Notes: a model not told the origin generated them from the letters alone. DNA of 64,000 bases from Malachius bipustulatus (GCA_910589415.1 OU342633.1:14794858-14858857); one strand, 5' to 3'; positions 44,851 through 55,734 are shown, counted from the first letter of the stretch. A program made the numbers and translations.

Positions 44851-45071
44851 TTACACTGGTCTATAGAATTGTGTTCCTGGTGGAATTTTATAACCAGGAT
44901 AGGTGGAATTAAGTGCATGTTGCTCAAAGAAAGGAGAGTAGTCACGGTCTACCCTTCTAGGTTTAAACATGGGCCCTTTTTCTAAATCCAGTATCATCTG
45001 TTTTTCTTCTTCCATCTTTATTTTCACGTTTTCTGGAGGCCATTTCAGGTCACCTCGCAAGTGTTTGCCAC
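44851..45071 (-). CDS. Zasp-like gene, terminal exon (GKHLRGDLKWPP type)
   Basis: Acceptor TTCTCTGTAG, then an exon in phase 1 coding GKHLRGDLKWPPENVK, ILDLEKGPMFKPRRVDRDYS and YPGYKIPPGTQFYRPV, then TAA. Charged and aromatic, well conserved in appearance, and free of TE features. From memory this wording occurs in insect Zasp-type PDZ/ALP proteins of the muscle Z-disc; I cannot verify that here. The first codon is completed by the previous exon (G plus GT), giving ATLRG-GKHL. Confidence 0.65.
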
Positions 45072-45123
45072 CTACAGAGAAATTTTATTAAGATTTTGTA
45101 TATAATTAACTAGAATTTTATAC

Positions 45124-45253
45124 CTCTTAAAGTCGCCGTGGCTGGTTGAGAAGTATAAACCGGAGGTGGAGCCTGATTAACTGGAGCCTGTGGCCTCAAA
45201 GTTATGGTTGATGGTGGTAACTCAACTGGTCGTGTGTTTTGCTGATTCGGTAT
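45124..45253 (-). CDS. Zasp-like gene, penultimate exon
   Basis: Acceptor TTTATAG (AG at 45255-45254), donor AG|GTATAA. Codes IPNQQNTRPVELPPSTITLR and PPVYTSQPATATLRG. It enters in phase 0 and leaves in phase 1, matching the neighbouring exons on both sides. Pro-rich linker; no domain. Confidence 0.65.
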
Positions 45254-45489
45254 CTATAAATATTCAAAACAGTCAGGTTTCCCGTTTTAATATTTCCTAT
45301 AATCTAGCAAGCATAAAAAACATTCTTTGAACATGGGCACTGACTTAAAATAGTAATTATTAGAAATTCAACCCAAAATAAAACCATGAAGGTCTGTTAG
45401 CGAATTACCCAAGCATAAGAAAAAGTCCAGTTATAGCGCAAAAGTTAAAAAAATTATTAAACTATTGAAACCACAGTACCAAATCATAC

Positions 45490-46782
45490 CTGCTTTGGGT
45501 TAACCACTGGTTTTGGTGATGCCTCAAGAGACTGTTGAACATAGGATTGGAAAGGCTGATTTTGAGGAGATTGAGGCTGCGTTTGAGAAAGCGGAGTTAG
45601 CTGCTGAGAAGCCTGATAATGCTGCTGAGATAGCCGTTGTTGTTGATCATTCTGATTTTGTGATTGAACAAACTGACCTTGCTGCTGTGGCAATTGGGTT
45701 TGTTGACTGGGAATATTATACTGCGGTTGACTCTGCTGGGGCTGGGGAGCCTGATATTGAAACTTTGAAATATTATTTTGCTGAGAAGGTTGATACTGAG
45801 CTTGAGAAGCTGGCTGATTGGATTCATATGCCCGAGAGTTATAATCCTGCTGTTGTTGGGCACTTCGATTTTGTGATTGAACAAACTGACCTTGCTGCTG
45901 TGGCAATTGGGTTTGATGACTGGGAATATTATACTGCGGTTGACTCTGCTGGGGAGCCTGATATTGAAACTTTGAAACATTATTTTGCTGAGAAGGTTGA
46001 TACTGAGCTTGAGAAGCTGGCTGATTGGATTCATATGCCCGAGAGTTATAATCCTGCTGTTGTTGGACACTTCGATTTTGCGATTGAACAAACTGACATT
46101 GCTGCTGTGACAATTGGGTTTGATGACTGGGAATATTATACTGCGGTTGATTCTGCTGGGGAGCCTGATATTGAAACTTTGAAGTATTAGTTTGCTGAGA
46201 ATATTGATACTGAATTTGAGAAGCCGGCTGATTAGACTCATACGCTTGGGAGTTATAATCTCGCTGTTGAGGCTGATTATGTTGAATAACATTCGAGTTT
46301 TGCTGAGAATTCTTATACCCCTCGAAAGGTTGATTCTGCTTAGGTAAATATTGTTGTGAATTATTCTGGTATTGAGAAGATTGGTACTGAGGCTGAAACA
46401 TGTTTTGAGTTTGATATGATTGTTGATTTTCAGAAGTAGAAAATTGATTATGAGTATTAGTATACTGTTGATTACTTTGATATGTTTGCGACTGAGGCTG
46501 GTAAGTCTGAGACTGAGTTTGATAAAGTTGAAGATTGGGTTGAGTTTGAGAAGGCACTGGCGATTGTACGGGTGCCCAGGATCTGTTAAATGGTTGTGGT
46601 TTGAAACCAGATGGACTTTGGTTAAGAATCGGCGACTTAGGCGGGTCTGAGTATATTTGTCCAGCTGATGAAATGTCTAATGGTCTCAGGGAACGATTTA
46701 AGGAAGCTGGAGAAGGAGACAGATTCTGGTTAGAAGGAAATTCGTTCTGAAAACCAGGTGAGGAAGGATTCGCACTTCCGCC
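45490..46782 (-). CDS. Zasp-like gene, long Gln-rich exon with 69-residue repeats
   Basis: 431 codons, acceptor TTATTAATAG and donor CAG|GTATGA, phase 0 at both ends. Starts GGSANPSSPGFQNEFPSNQN, includes PKSPILNQSPSGFKPQPFNR and SWAPVQSP, then becomes Q/N/S/Y-rich. Three copies of a 69-residue unit (DYNSRAYESNQPASQAQYQP and following) are coded by a 207-bp DNA repeat. Gln-rich spacers are common in insect muscle scaffold genes and evolve quickly. The reverse strand is also open over 225 codons, but only because CAG/CAA repeats read as CTG/TTG. Confidence 0.72.
45634..46260. repeat. 207-bp in-frame minisatellite, three units
   Basis: Equivalent points recur at 45841 and 46048 (spacing 207 = 69 codons). 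The third unit, at about 45634, is slightly longer because of an extra GCTGGG. Units differ at scattered bases. Confidence 0.9.
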
Positions 46783-48095
46783 CTATTAATAACAAAAAAA
46801 AAATGATTTGTTTAAATCGATATGAGTTATTGTGTTTAATAATAATAACTGGACCAATGCTTTGTACTTCTGTGAGTCTGTATTCTTTACTATTCATACA
46901 TTTGAAATAATATTAACTTTACAGGAGTATCAAGAAACACTGTAATTACTACAGATTAGTAACTACTTTAGTTATAAATTGTTAATACAGAAGTAACTGT
47001 AGCTAATATAATTTTATTGCATGTTAATATAAAATATCTGAAATACACAGAATTTTATAAAAAAAAATCTAAAAATATACTACAATATTCTATCGTTGAC
47101 GTTGTAATTTACAAACATATTGGAATATAGTTTTAGGGGGCTTTTATGATGAATTGAGTTTTCATTGTTATCATAAAGTAAAAGTTCTACTTCTAACTTT
47201 CCGTTTCGTGCGACCAAGTACATAGCGAAATTTTGGAAGAGGTAAATCGCTATGAAAATTTCTAATAAGACTTGTCTTATTTCAAATGGGTTTTTAAAAT
47301 CAATAAAGCAAAGTAAACAATTAGTTTTGTTTTATTGTTGAGATTGAGGGGTGTCAATAACTGTCAGTTTTGTTAACTCGTATTCGAATATTGCAGAGAA
47401 ATATTAATAATAATGTATTCTTACCATGAATATAAATATTTTGAGTTTACTGATTGTTTAATGCAAGAATTAACCATACCGACCCTTTAATAATTTAAAA
47501 CATTAGTTGTTTCTGAATCATAAAGAGAAGTGTTATATTGGCGCCCAACGTGAGGGCGGTTGTATAGTAAAAAGTTTTTTGTCGTATTGGAAAGTAAAGA
47601 AGGAGAAGCAGACGCCTTGCACCTAGGTCGAAGGACTGATGTTTGTTTGAGAAAGAGAAAAAACGACGCATCCAGAATCAGCCGATATTCCGGAAGAGAT
47701 CGTCTCTGTGTAAATAATATAAAAATTCAACCCAAAAAGTTTGCCTGGGTATGATGTATTGTGTTATCATATCAAAGCTACCACGCGACATAATTTTGGG
47801 TTGCTGCTATTGGTCGAGAGCAATGAGATTCAAAATCGATTTTGACAATTTAACAGCTGAAGGCAACTTTGATTGTCAAAGAAAAACAAATTTTGACACG
47901 GAAAAACAGGATACAGTAGGTTTTTACAATAATTAAATGAAGAAGGTTTCTTATGAAGTCTGCGATATAAGAGGTGAATGAATATAGTTTCTATATTCAT
48001 GTAGCTATTATTCATATTCCCTGAACATAGATTAATTCTCTTACTTACCAATAAAATTCCCGAAATTTACATAAAACAATCTCAACTCACTCTCC
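46783..48095. other. Intron of the Zasp-like gene, mostly unassigned
   Basis: AT-rich. At 47538 a TGGCGCCCAACGTGAGG resembles the primer-binding site of Ty3/gypsy-type elements, followed by an open, basic 64-codon frame (47560-47754). No LTR or pol gene is visible, so at most a small remnant. Confidence 0.4.
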
Positions 48096-48099
48096 AAAC

Positions 48100-48235
48100 C
48101 TTTTTTTTTGCAATGTTGCCTGGCGTTTCTGAGGCGTCTACGGTCATTACTAACCAGAGCAACAATACGTGCTGCTTCATTTTGGTCCATGGCATGGTTA
48201 ATTTTCGCTCGTAATCAACATGAATGAACATTGCA
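48100..48235 (-). pseudogene. Tc1-like transposase N-terminal fragment
   Basis: Minus-strand residues HAMDQNEAARIVALVSNDRR then LRNARQHC resemble the first helix-turn-helix of Tc1-type transposases (xxxEAARIVALVxxGxSxRxVA). Only about 40 codons, with no catalytic part. Confidence 0.4.
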
Positions 48236-48299
48236 AGATTTTCATTCGTCATCTCACAACATGTGGGATGTGAAATAATGTGAACGTCATTAGGTGCCT

Positions 48300-50147
48300 T
48301 AACATATCAACCCTGGATGAGCTGACCGAAGACACCTGAGAAACTTACTCGCAACATATTTCAAATAATTGAAGGTTTGGAAGGTGTGTCGAGGACGTTG
48401 TGTGTGACTGGCAGCTCAAAAAGCCCTGCCGCGGACCACCTTCCCCAACCTAGTTGTAGTGTCGTGACTAAAGGTCTGCAAAGGGGTTATAACGATGTCG
48501 GAGAACGTCCGAAAGTGAACTCTCCGAAAGACCGTAAAACTCTGTTGTCGTGGTCATTTCTCGCAAGCAGAGGAATACGGGGGGGTCTTGGCTTTACCGC
48601 CTGGACCAAGACACAACTAATTCAAAAAGGGAAAGGGATTCTGAAAAGAAAGACCCACCCTAAAAACTCTCAGGAGCCGCTCGCAGGAAACTGAGAAGAG
48701 AGTTGAAACTACAAAACCAGGGGGAAACTGGAGAACATAGAAAGCTAGGGTTGAAGGTGAACCCCAGTGTAGCAAAACCCGGGACCAGCAAGGAACCGGA
48801 AGGTAACCGGAGGAACTCTCAACTCAACTGTCGAGGACAAGAAAAGGACTCGCTCGGAAGAGAGTACTCCAAGATCGATATAGCTTAAAAGCATAGGAAT
48901 GTGGAACCCTCCACTTCTTATGCATAGGCTGTAACGGATATCTGAATGGCATATCCAAAAAATATTCTAAGCAAGAATCAGTCGGATCTTATAAGGGCAG
49001 CACTGATCCAAGCAGTAGACAATGTAAAAGAAGGAGAACCAGCACCAAGGTTCTCATGAGCGCAGCTTAGAGGGAGCTTTCTCATGGCTTCCTGCGTAGA
49101 CCAGGTCACAAAGAACAGGCTGGTGCGGGCGGTCAGGGAAATGGAACTCTGGCCAGGAGCGAAACTTAGCATCGCTAAAGCCAAGGACGTCCCGAAACCT
49201 ATAAAAGCGCTAGTGTGGATACCAGGGACCCAAGAGGAACCAGAAAAAAAAACTGGGAATTCAAAACCCAGGATTAAAACCAGAAACGTGGACCCTAGTG
49301 GACAGGAAACCTGACACAAAAGGCCAACAACTAATTTTCCTCATGGGAGAAAACCTATGGGAGAAAATAGAGCAACTTCAATGCAAGACATTACCTAAAC
49401 CTAACTATGGTGCTATTCAAGCGAGTAGGTGGGAAAAGGGAAGAGGGAGCAGAGAAGATGGAAACGGAAGAAGTGGGGACTGAAAAGAAACCCACTGAAC
49501 CGGAGGGAGGAGAACCCCAACTTGAATAAGGTAAGGTGTTCAAATTTCTACAAATTAATATCCAACATAGCAAAGCAGCTTCGGCTGCTTTGCAACAAAT
49601 ATGTAAGAAAGAACAATATTGATATTATAATGATACAGGAACCTTGGATATCCAACGGGGGGCCATCAGAGGTATCAATATGGCGGAGGAATGGAATCTA
49701 ATCAGCCCAGGAGGAAATCATCCAAGAACTTGCATCTTAGCAAAGAAAAACCTACATTTAATGCCATTATGGGAGCATACTACAAGCGACCTAATGACAG
49801 TAAAATGGAAAATCAAAAGGGAAGGGAACCAAACCGAGGTAATAATACTCGGGTCTGCGTGCCTTCCCTTGGATCAACCGGGCCAACCACCGACTAGGGA
49901 AGTGGAAAGACTGGTCCATCAATGTGATGAGAAGAAAATCCACCTTTTACTAGGATGCGATGCCAATGCGCACCACATTACATGGGGGAGCGCAGGAACT
50001 AACAAAAGAGGTGAGTCACTTTTGGAGTTTATTACTAGTAATACTTTAGAAGTGGCGAATAAGGGAAACGAGCCTACCTTTGTAACTATGACAAGGAGAG
50101 AAGTAATAGACATCACTACAACAACAAACATTCAATGTAGGTGTGTA
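48300..50147 (+). pseudogene. LINE 5' part: ORF1 region and APE endonuclease, 3'-truncated
   Basis: Plus strand. 48377-48694 codes SPAADHLPQPSCSVVTKGL and RGIRGGLGF. 49084-49520 codes MASCVDQVTKNRLVRAVREM, WIPGTQEEPEKKTGNSK and TLPKPNYGAIQASRW. Then comes an endonuclease: IIMIQEPWIS (49.63 kb), LLLGCDANAHHITWGSAGTN and SNTLEVANKGNEPTFV (to about 50130). The same 5' region is found inverted at 27.8-28.9 kb. RT is missing: the copy stops at 50147 where a MULE-like element starts, and no RT appears beyond it. Several frame changes in the first kilobase. Confidence 0.72.
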
Positions 50148-50156
50148 GACTTTATT

Positions 50157-50974
50157 ACCCAAGTTAAGTTAGCCACGCTTTCGACCAGGGAGAGGGACTT
50201 CGATCAATTTTCAGCCAAAAATTATTTTTTCAGTTTATTAAGTTCGTGGCCGAAAGTGTGACTGGTCATTATTAAAAAAATTCAGATTTTTTTCAGTCAA
50301 TTTTCGGCAAAAATATTTTTTTCAGTCTTAAGTCCGCAGCTGAAAGCGTGCCTGGCAATTATTATAAACTTTCAGACTTCAAACCTTCGTCAGTTAATTT
50401 TCAGCTAAAATGATTTTTTCAGTTTCTTAACCCCCTGGTGAAAGCGTGGCTGGCCATTATTATGAAATTTTCGACTTTTTTGAACAGAATTTCAGCACAA
50501 GGGATTTTTTTCAATTTCTCAAGTCATAGTACCTGAAAGCATGGCAGGCATTATTGTAAAATTTTTAACTTTCTTCAGCAACATTTGAGCAAAAACTAGT
50601 TTTTGCAGTTTATTTAGTGTGTGGCCAAAAGTTTTCACAAAATTCAAAAGACTTCAGTCTCTTAAGTCCGCACTTGAAAGCTTTGCTGGCCATTATTATA
50701 AAGTATCGGACCTTTTTCAGCAAATTTTCAACAAAAATGTTTTTTTCAGTTTATGAAGTCGTGGCCAAAAGCGTTTCAAAAATTGCGATTTTTACAGTTT
50801 ACGATGATTTTTATTTTGTGAAATTCCATAATATGATTATCAAAACAAAAATAAATCGAATGTTTCGCATTTTTAAGCCGTAAAAAAACGAAAAAAAAAA
50901 ACTCAAAATTATTCGAAGTCCTTCTCCCTGGCCGAAAGTGTGGTTGGCCGAAGCGTGGCTAACTTGACTTGGGT
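50157..50974. mobile_element. 818-bp MULE-like element with 9-bp target duplication and internal minisatellite
   Basis: Inverted ends ACCCAAGT(TA/C)AAGTTAGCCACG, with direct repeat GACTTTATT on both sides (50148-50156 and 50975-50983). Inside are about six degenerate direct units of roughly 95-100 bp. Each has a core TCAGCAAAAxxxTTTTTTCAGT, then GTC(C)GTGGCCGAAAGCGTGGC and GGCCATTATTATAAA. The TIR itself is part of the repeat unit (AAAGCGTGGCTGGCC). No ORF. Nine-base duplications are usual for Mutator-like elements. Confidence 0.82.
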
Positions 50975-50983
50975 GACTTTATT

Positions 50984-51245
50984 GTATATGTCCACTATTT
51001 GTTACATCACTACGCGCGGTGATAGAGACAGACGTATCTCCGGAACATGTGCCGCCGACTTTTTTTTGTTCTAGAATTATTTCGCATAAGAGTCGAAATA
51101 TTTATAATTCTTTAGAACGCAAGTACCTGCTATATGAACAAGGAAAACTCAATTACAACTATACTTTTAAATGGGCGGTATAAAAGCAGTAAGAAGTGAA
51201 ACTAAGCAAGTTAAAAAAATATACAAAGGCTTATTATTTCGGTAC
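50984..51245. other. Unassigned intronic stretch
   Basis: No ORF or repeat recognised. It may be the continuation of the LINE fragment beyond the MULE-like insertion, but no LINE motif is readable. Confidence 0.3.
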
Positions 51246-51331
51246 CTGGGATTGAGCTGATGTGTATTGATCACTGTCTTCTCCTTCTCTTGGAGGTGGC
51301 CAGGCTACTCGTTTTGTGCCTAGAAGTATTA
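51246..51331 (-). CDS. Zasp-like gene, small internal exon (RVAWPPPRE)
   Basis: Acceptor TTTACATATAG, donor CAG|GTACCG. Enters in phase 1 and leaves in phase 0. Codes ILLGTKRVAWPPPREGEDSD then QYTSAQSQ, running into GGSANPSS of the Gln-rich exon in phase. The WPPP motif echoes KWPPP in the alternative exon at 52.5 kb and KWPPE in the terminal exon. Confidence 0.55.
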
Positions 51332-52478
51332 CTATATGTAAAATGTGACACATTTTCAAAGCATTTAAAAATATTTCATTCTGGTAGACAAGAATATTGA
51401 AAGATTTATTTTTTTAAATTTCCACACAATTTTTATGTTGTAAATTATTTTTTTTATTATTTTAACAGTTTCTATAGTCGCAGATTTTACATTGCATTCC
51501 ATCTATTTAGGTGATGGCTTACCTCCAATAATATATTTAGCCTAAAAGTAATTTGATCGAGGTGAAGTATAATTTATAGCAATATTGCCATCTTTAATAA
51601 AACCTTCAATTAAAACTGTTTCCGACATGTTTTCTATAGGTATAGTAATGTTATTTCTCAAGAGAACTAACTAGCTTTATGACAAAAAGTTTTTTAGTGT
51701 GGGTATTAAATTTAAATCGGTCCAAGGATATTTTATATTTTTGTGATTTCTGGAAAACGTGGTTTCATTCTAATCGACTAAAATAAATCTTTTTGTTAGA
51801 AAACCACAACTTGCTATACCATCCAATAATAATGCAGACACCGAAAAACGTCACCTCAGTAATTTCCAAATCTATTTTTAAAATAAAGCATAGGTGTTTA
51901 TTAAAAATACCTATAATATCATGCCAAATTCAAATTTCTGCACAATGGGTTATATCTGTAACAACCACACCAAGTCGTAACAACCACACAATACCAGATG
52001 CAAATTTTAGTCACATTTCTGATAAAACTATACTCAATTAGCGCCATAGAATCTTTAAAAATTTAGTCTGTTTTTGATGTAATTCATACCTGAATGATAA
52101 GGGGTTAGCACAACAAAAATTAGTACACAACTGAATCGTCAGAACGTATGTTGCCATACACCTGTGAGCTCATTACGTCACTGTCCAGGTAAAAATTGTA
52201 GTGGGGGACAGTTTTTAAACAAATATGCAAAAATTTTATGTGTTGGAAGTAGAGCAGATAAAATTGACATAAACTGTAAAATGACAATAATGAATAATAA
52301 AAACAAAAATGATTCATTAAATACAAATTACATAAATGAAAATGTATTTATTCTCAACTTTATTACTTAAAATGAGTCTCATAATAAAAAAAGAACGCTG
52401 TTAAATTTTTAAAAATCGAACCGTTATAAATAGAATATTATTTTTTTAAAAGCTACAATCATTTTCATTCTTTTAAAA
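51332..52478. other. Intron, nothing recognised
   Basis: AT-rich; only short chance frames. No inverted-repeat element or LINE motif seen. Confidence 0.5.
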
Positions 52479-52660
52479 TTATGAGACGTATGAATTCTCT
52501 AACATTACATTAACATGTAACATGGAACGCAGCTTTTTTATCAATCCATCAATACCTGGAATGACGACGTCTTTATATGTCCCTCTATTTTGTTTTTTAT
52601 TATATTCTGGCGGAGGCCATTTTATTTGATCTCGTAGCGTTCTCGATTCGATGTGATTAC
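52479..52660 (-). CDS. Zasp-like gene, alternative 3' exon (IKWPPPEY)
   Basis: Acceptor TTCCTCATCAG, phase 1 as in the other WPP exons. Codes NHIESRTLRDQIKWPPPEYN then KKQNRGTYKDVVIPGIDGLI and ends LENSYVS, TAA at 52479-52481. It resembles GKHLRGDLKWPPENVK in the terminal exon, so it looks like a duplicated, mutually exclusive 3' exon that would give a shorter isoform. No donor is needed because it ends in a stop. Confidence 0.55.
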
Positions 52661-53248
52661 CTGATGAGGAAATTTACTTTGAATCTCTGAGAAAAATTTC
52701 GGTCAGAACAAAAATGTGCACTTAAGAGTAGATGGGTTGAGTAAGTATAATAAGAATGTAAGTACCTATTCAATAAAAAAATCGAAAAATGTCCTTGTAT
52801 GAAAATAGATAGGTACAAGTTTAGTTTAGAAAACGTTTATTTTCGGAGAAGATAATCTAAAAATACCTAAGGTATCTTGAAGAAAAAGTTAAGTTCAATT
52901 ACCAAACTGATATTCTGTTGTTCGCACCTAATTACTTGGGTGATTTATGAGTTTTGTTGCATGATTGAAATGTTTTCTAATTTTCTGCCATGTTATTGTT
53001 AAAAGAAGAATTATTACTCGTTGCTAGTATTTACCTAATGACTTTTAGTACCTTTCTTAATTTATATGTACAGCATGTCCAAGATGAGAATGGACAACAT
53101 GGGCATCTTATAAACTATAAGAGTTAAATTGGGACAAATGCAATTTTTTATGCTGAGTAATAATCTGAAAAAAAATCACCTGTCATCAGTAGCTGTAAAA
53201 ATATATAAAAAAACTTTTCTAGCTATCTTTAACAGAAACATCACTCTA
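52661..53248. other. Intron, nothing recognised
   Basis: AT-rich non-coding DNA between the alternative exon and the start of the 53.25-kb inverted-repeat element. Confidence 0.5.
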
Positions 53249-54137
53249 TACACAGTTCACTTATATTATAAAAGAATTGGGTTATTGTGTAGGGTGATAG
53301 AAAATCACTGGGTATACCTAACCGCTGTCAATCATTCGCTGGAGTTGGATTTTATGTCTCTTTTTTATGAGGTTGAAGTTTTATGACAATGAACAGGACA
53401 TATAGTTGCCAAATGCATTTTTAATATTGTTGATATTCATTTTATTATATTTACACCGTCATAGCATAGGCTTTCAATTTTGTAACATTTAGTCACATCT
53501 TGCAATTTTTAACTAGAAAGCAAACTCGCCAAATCTAATAAGCTTGGCATAATAGTTTGTGAAAAATGTATCATGTAATTTTGCTAAGTTAAGACAATAC
53601 ATTTCTTCGAATATTTTTGAATACTATAAAATAAAGTAATTTGATCAATTATTAATTTATTTGGAATAAATACATGGTAGGTACTGAATATTAGTATCCA
53701 GGATAAGGATGAATAACGGGGATCTCGACAACCGTGAGAGGTACAGGGTCGATTAAATTAGCAAAAAGTTGGACGATTTAGGGTTCAATGATAGTCCGGG
53801 AGCCAGCGACATTTTTTTTGCCACAGTTGATTAAGAATCATTTCATTATTTTCGTGTTATATTAACGCCTTCCTGACATAAAATCAACTCCTGCTGGCGC
53901 ACCAGCGGGACAACGCTTATCAGCAGCTTATCAATGTTGTTAAAAAAAACGAGTAAATGACAAACATGATAAAAGCTGAAACTTTACCTATCGTTTAATG
54001 ATATATCAGTTAGAAAAAAAATCACCTCCTGCCACCTGTGTTGTAGAACGATATACTCCTGCCATGGACCTAATGATGTGAAGAAGAAAAAATTGACTTA
54101 AATGATAAATGAATTTTTTTTACCGGTAGTTTATTAA

Positions 54138-54680
54138 TTGAGAATTAAGACTCAAAAAGGGCAAGAATCGGCCATTCACCATTTTGCAGAAGTTCCTAAA
54201 TTCATCGAAGCCTTCTCGAAATTACCGAATTATCCAGACTTCGAAACAAATGCTATTTTCGAAACATTAGAAAAATTTGTTTGCGACATGTATGGCTGCA
54301 AACAATTAATAGACGTTAATGAGGTCCGACTGGCTATTTTCATGAAAGCTTTCAAATGCAACGACATTGAGGAGCAGTTAAAATTAAAAACGAAGAACTT
54401 TGACGGATCTATTTTGCCACCGTGCAAATCGGAGCTGCGACAACAAATTCTCAGATCCGCTTATATCTCCAGTATATGGTCCAATGCACATTCTCAACAT
54501 CCTACCTTGCTGTCTCCATGCGATTGTGGATCAGCAAGAAATAGAAGAGAAGTTGAAATTTCGATGGTTTGAAGTCGACCAATTACCAACTTTAGTTGGC
54601 GAAGTCGTAATCGCGGATCCTAGTAGAATCAATGCTCCAGGTAATGAAATAATATCGCTTTTACCTCACTTTACATAGCA
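54138..54680 (+). pseudogene. Fragment of a repetitive ORF of unknown function, frameshifted
   Basis: Plus strand: AIHHFAEVPKFIEAFSKLPN, ETLEKFVCDMYGCKQLIDVN and SILPPCKSELRQQILRSAYI in one frame. After a shift near 54520 come EEKLKFRWFEVDQLPTLVGE and VVIADPS in another. This wording (FV..MYG....DVNEVR and LPP....L..HI.RA.YI..IW) recurs in multicopy insect proteins of unknown role, some with a C-terminal cysteine-rich tail. It is not a known transposase. It is carried inside an inverted-repeat element, so it is probably a captured piece. Confidence 0.55.
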
Positions 54681-54727
54681 TATGATGCCGAGGAAGTAGA
54701 TAATCCCGAGGAAATGACCAGCAACCA

Positions 54728-54990
54728 GATAATGATAATGATAATATCGTATTGCTGTGGTAAAGCCCAAGTGTCAGAAGTTTTCAAGTAGCCCAAGGGC
54801 CTCTGACGTAACTTAACGACTGCTGTGAAGCAGCCGGGACCCCCTTTTTAACGTACCTCCCGGAGCACGATCGGTCACGGAACTTTTTTTTACCACTATA
54901 ATTTTGGTCACCCATCCAAGTACTGACCAACGAAGCCATGCTGCACTTTAGAGATCGTTTGACCGAAACTCTTTGGCTATTGTGACCGAT
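54728..54990 (-). mobile_element. SINE with a 5S-rRNA-like promoter
   Basis: On the minus strand, GTTGGTCAGTACTTGGATGG then GTGACC (54929-54903) is nearly the box C region of 5S rRNA, preceded by ATCTCTAAAGTGCAGCATGG, which resembles box A and the intermediate element. A body of about 150 bp follows (CGTGACCGATCGTGCTCCGG; GGTCCCGGCTGCTTCACAGC), then an ATTATC-repeat tail at 54747-54729. It would be transcribed by RNA polymerase III from the type 1 internal promoter. The known class is SINE3-type. Confidence 0.78.
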
Positions 54991-55734
54991 AAGCAATAGA
55001 TAAGCGATAGTGAGGATTCTGACGAAGAAGATTTAGCGTGACTTGATATTTCAATAATGATTTCTGTTTATCAATTGTTTAAATCAATATTTCCATACCT
55101 ACTTATAAATATTTTTATACCTATCAATATTTTTATTATGTTTTTGTAAAATCAGTTATTAAAAAAATGAGAGAAAATAGATGGAAATTTTTTTTTTGAG
55201 ATGCCTTCAGAGTCGTTTCTGTACTGTATGTGTCACTTATCCAACAACAACTTCACAACCTCCTGCCGAGGCTAGGTTCCGACAAATAGCTGGCAGCATA
55301 AGTTTGTCTGCCTTCTTCATTAATAAACTATATACCGGTAAGAAAAAAATAAGCTTTTATCATTTAAGTCAAATTTTTTTTTCACATCTTTAGGTCCATG
55401 GCAGGAGTACATCGTTCTACGATACAGGTGGCAGGAGGTGATTTTTTTCTAACTAATATATCATTAAACGATAGGTAAAGTTTCAGCTTTTATCATGTTT
55501 GTCATTTACTCGTTTTTTTTTTACAACATTGATAAGCTGCTGATAAGCGTTGTCCCGCGATTGAGGTGGCAGGAGTGGATTTTGTTGATAGGCTATATTA
55601 TTACGACATATCAAAAGATAAACCAAGCTTTATCAAATAAGACATTGAAAAATGTCGCTGGCTCCCGGACTATGATATTCCATTGAGAAAGCCATAAAAT
55701 TCCACTTACATCTTTTTAGTTTTTTCTGAAGTTA

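Larger units (their letters stand above)
53793..55671. mobile_element. 1,879-bp element, 335-bp TIRs starting AGTCCGGGAGCC, 5-bp target duplication
   Basis: Ends AGTCCGGGAGCCAGCGACAT, with ATGAT on both sides (53788-53792 and 55672-55676). The inverted arms run about 335 bp, each with three CTCCTGC(C/T) motifs, and finish near an ACCGGTA sequence. The interior holds a repetitive ORF fragment (54138-54680) and a 5S-type SINE (54728-54990). AG ends with a 5-6 bp duplication recall Polinton/Maverick or Ginger, but no gene here decides it. Confidence 0.8.

Noticed and set aside
45513..46190. 225-codon open frame on the plus strand opposite the Gln-rich exon (DFEEIEAAFEKAEL...)
   Set aside because: It is the mirror of CAG/CAA-rich codons and of the 207-bp repeat. 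The minus strand has phase-matched splice sites and this one has none.
47400..47760. Possible Ty3/gypsy remnant (TGGCGCCCAACGTGAGG)
   Set aside because: No TG...CA-bounded LTR could be defined and no gag or pol motif follows; kept only as a note within the intron entry.
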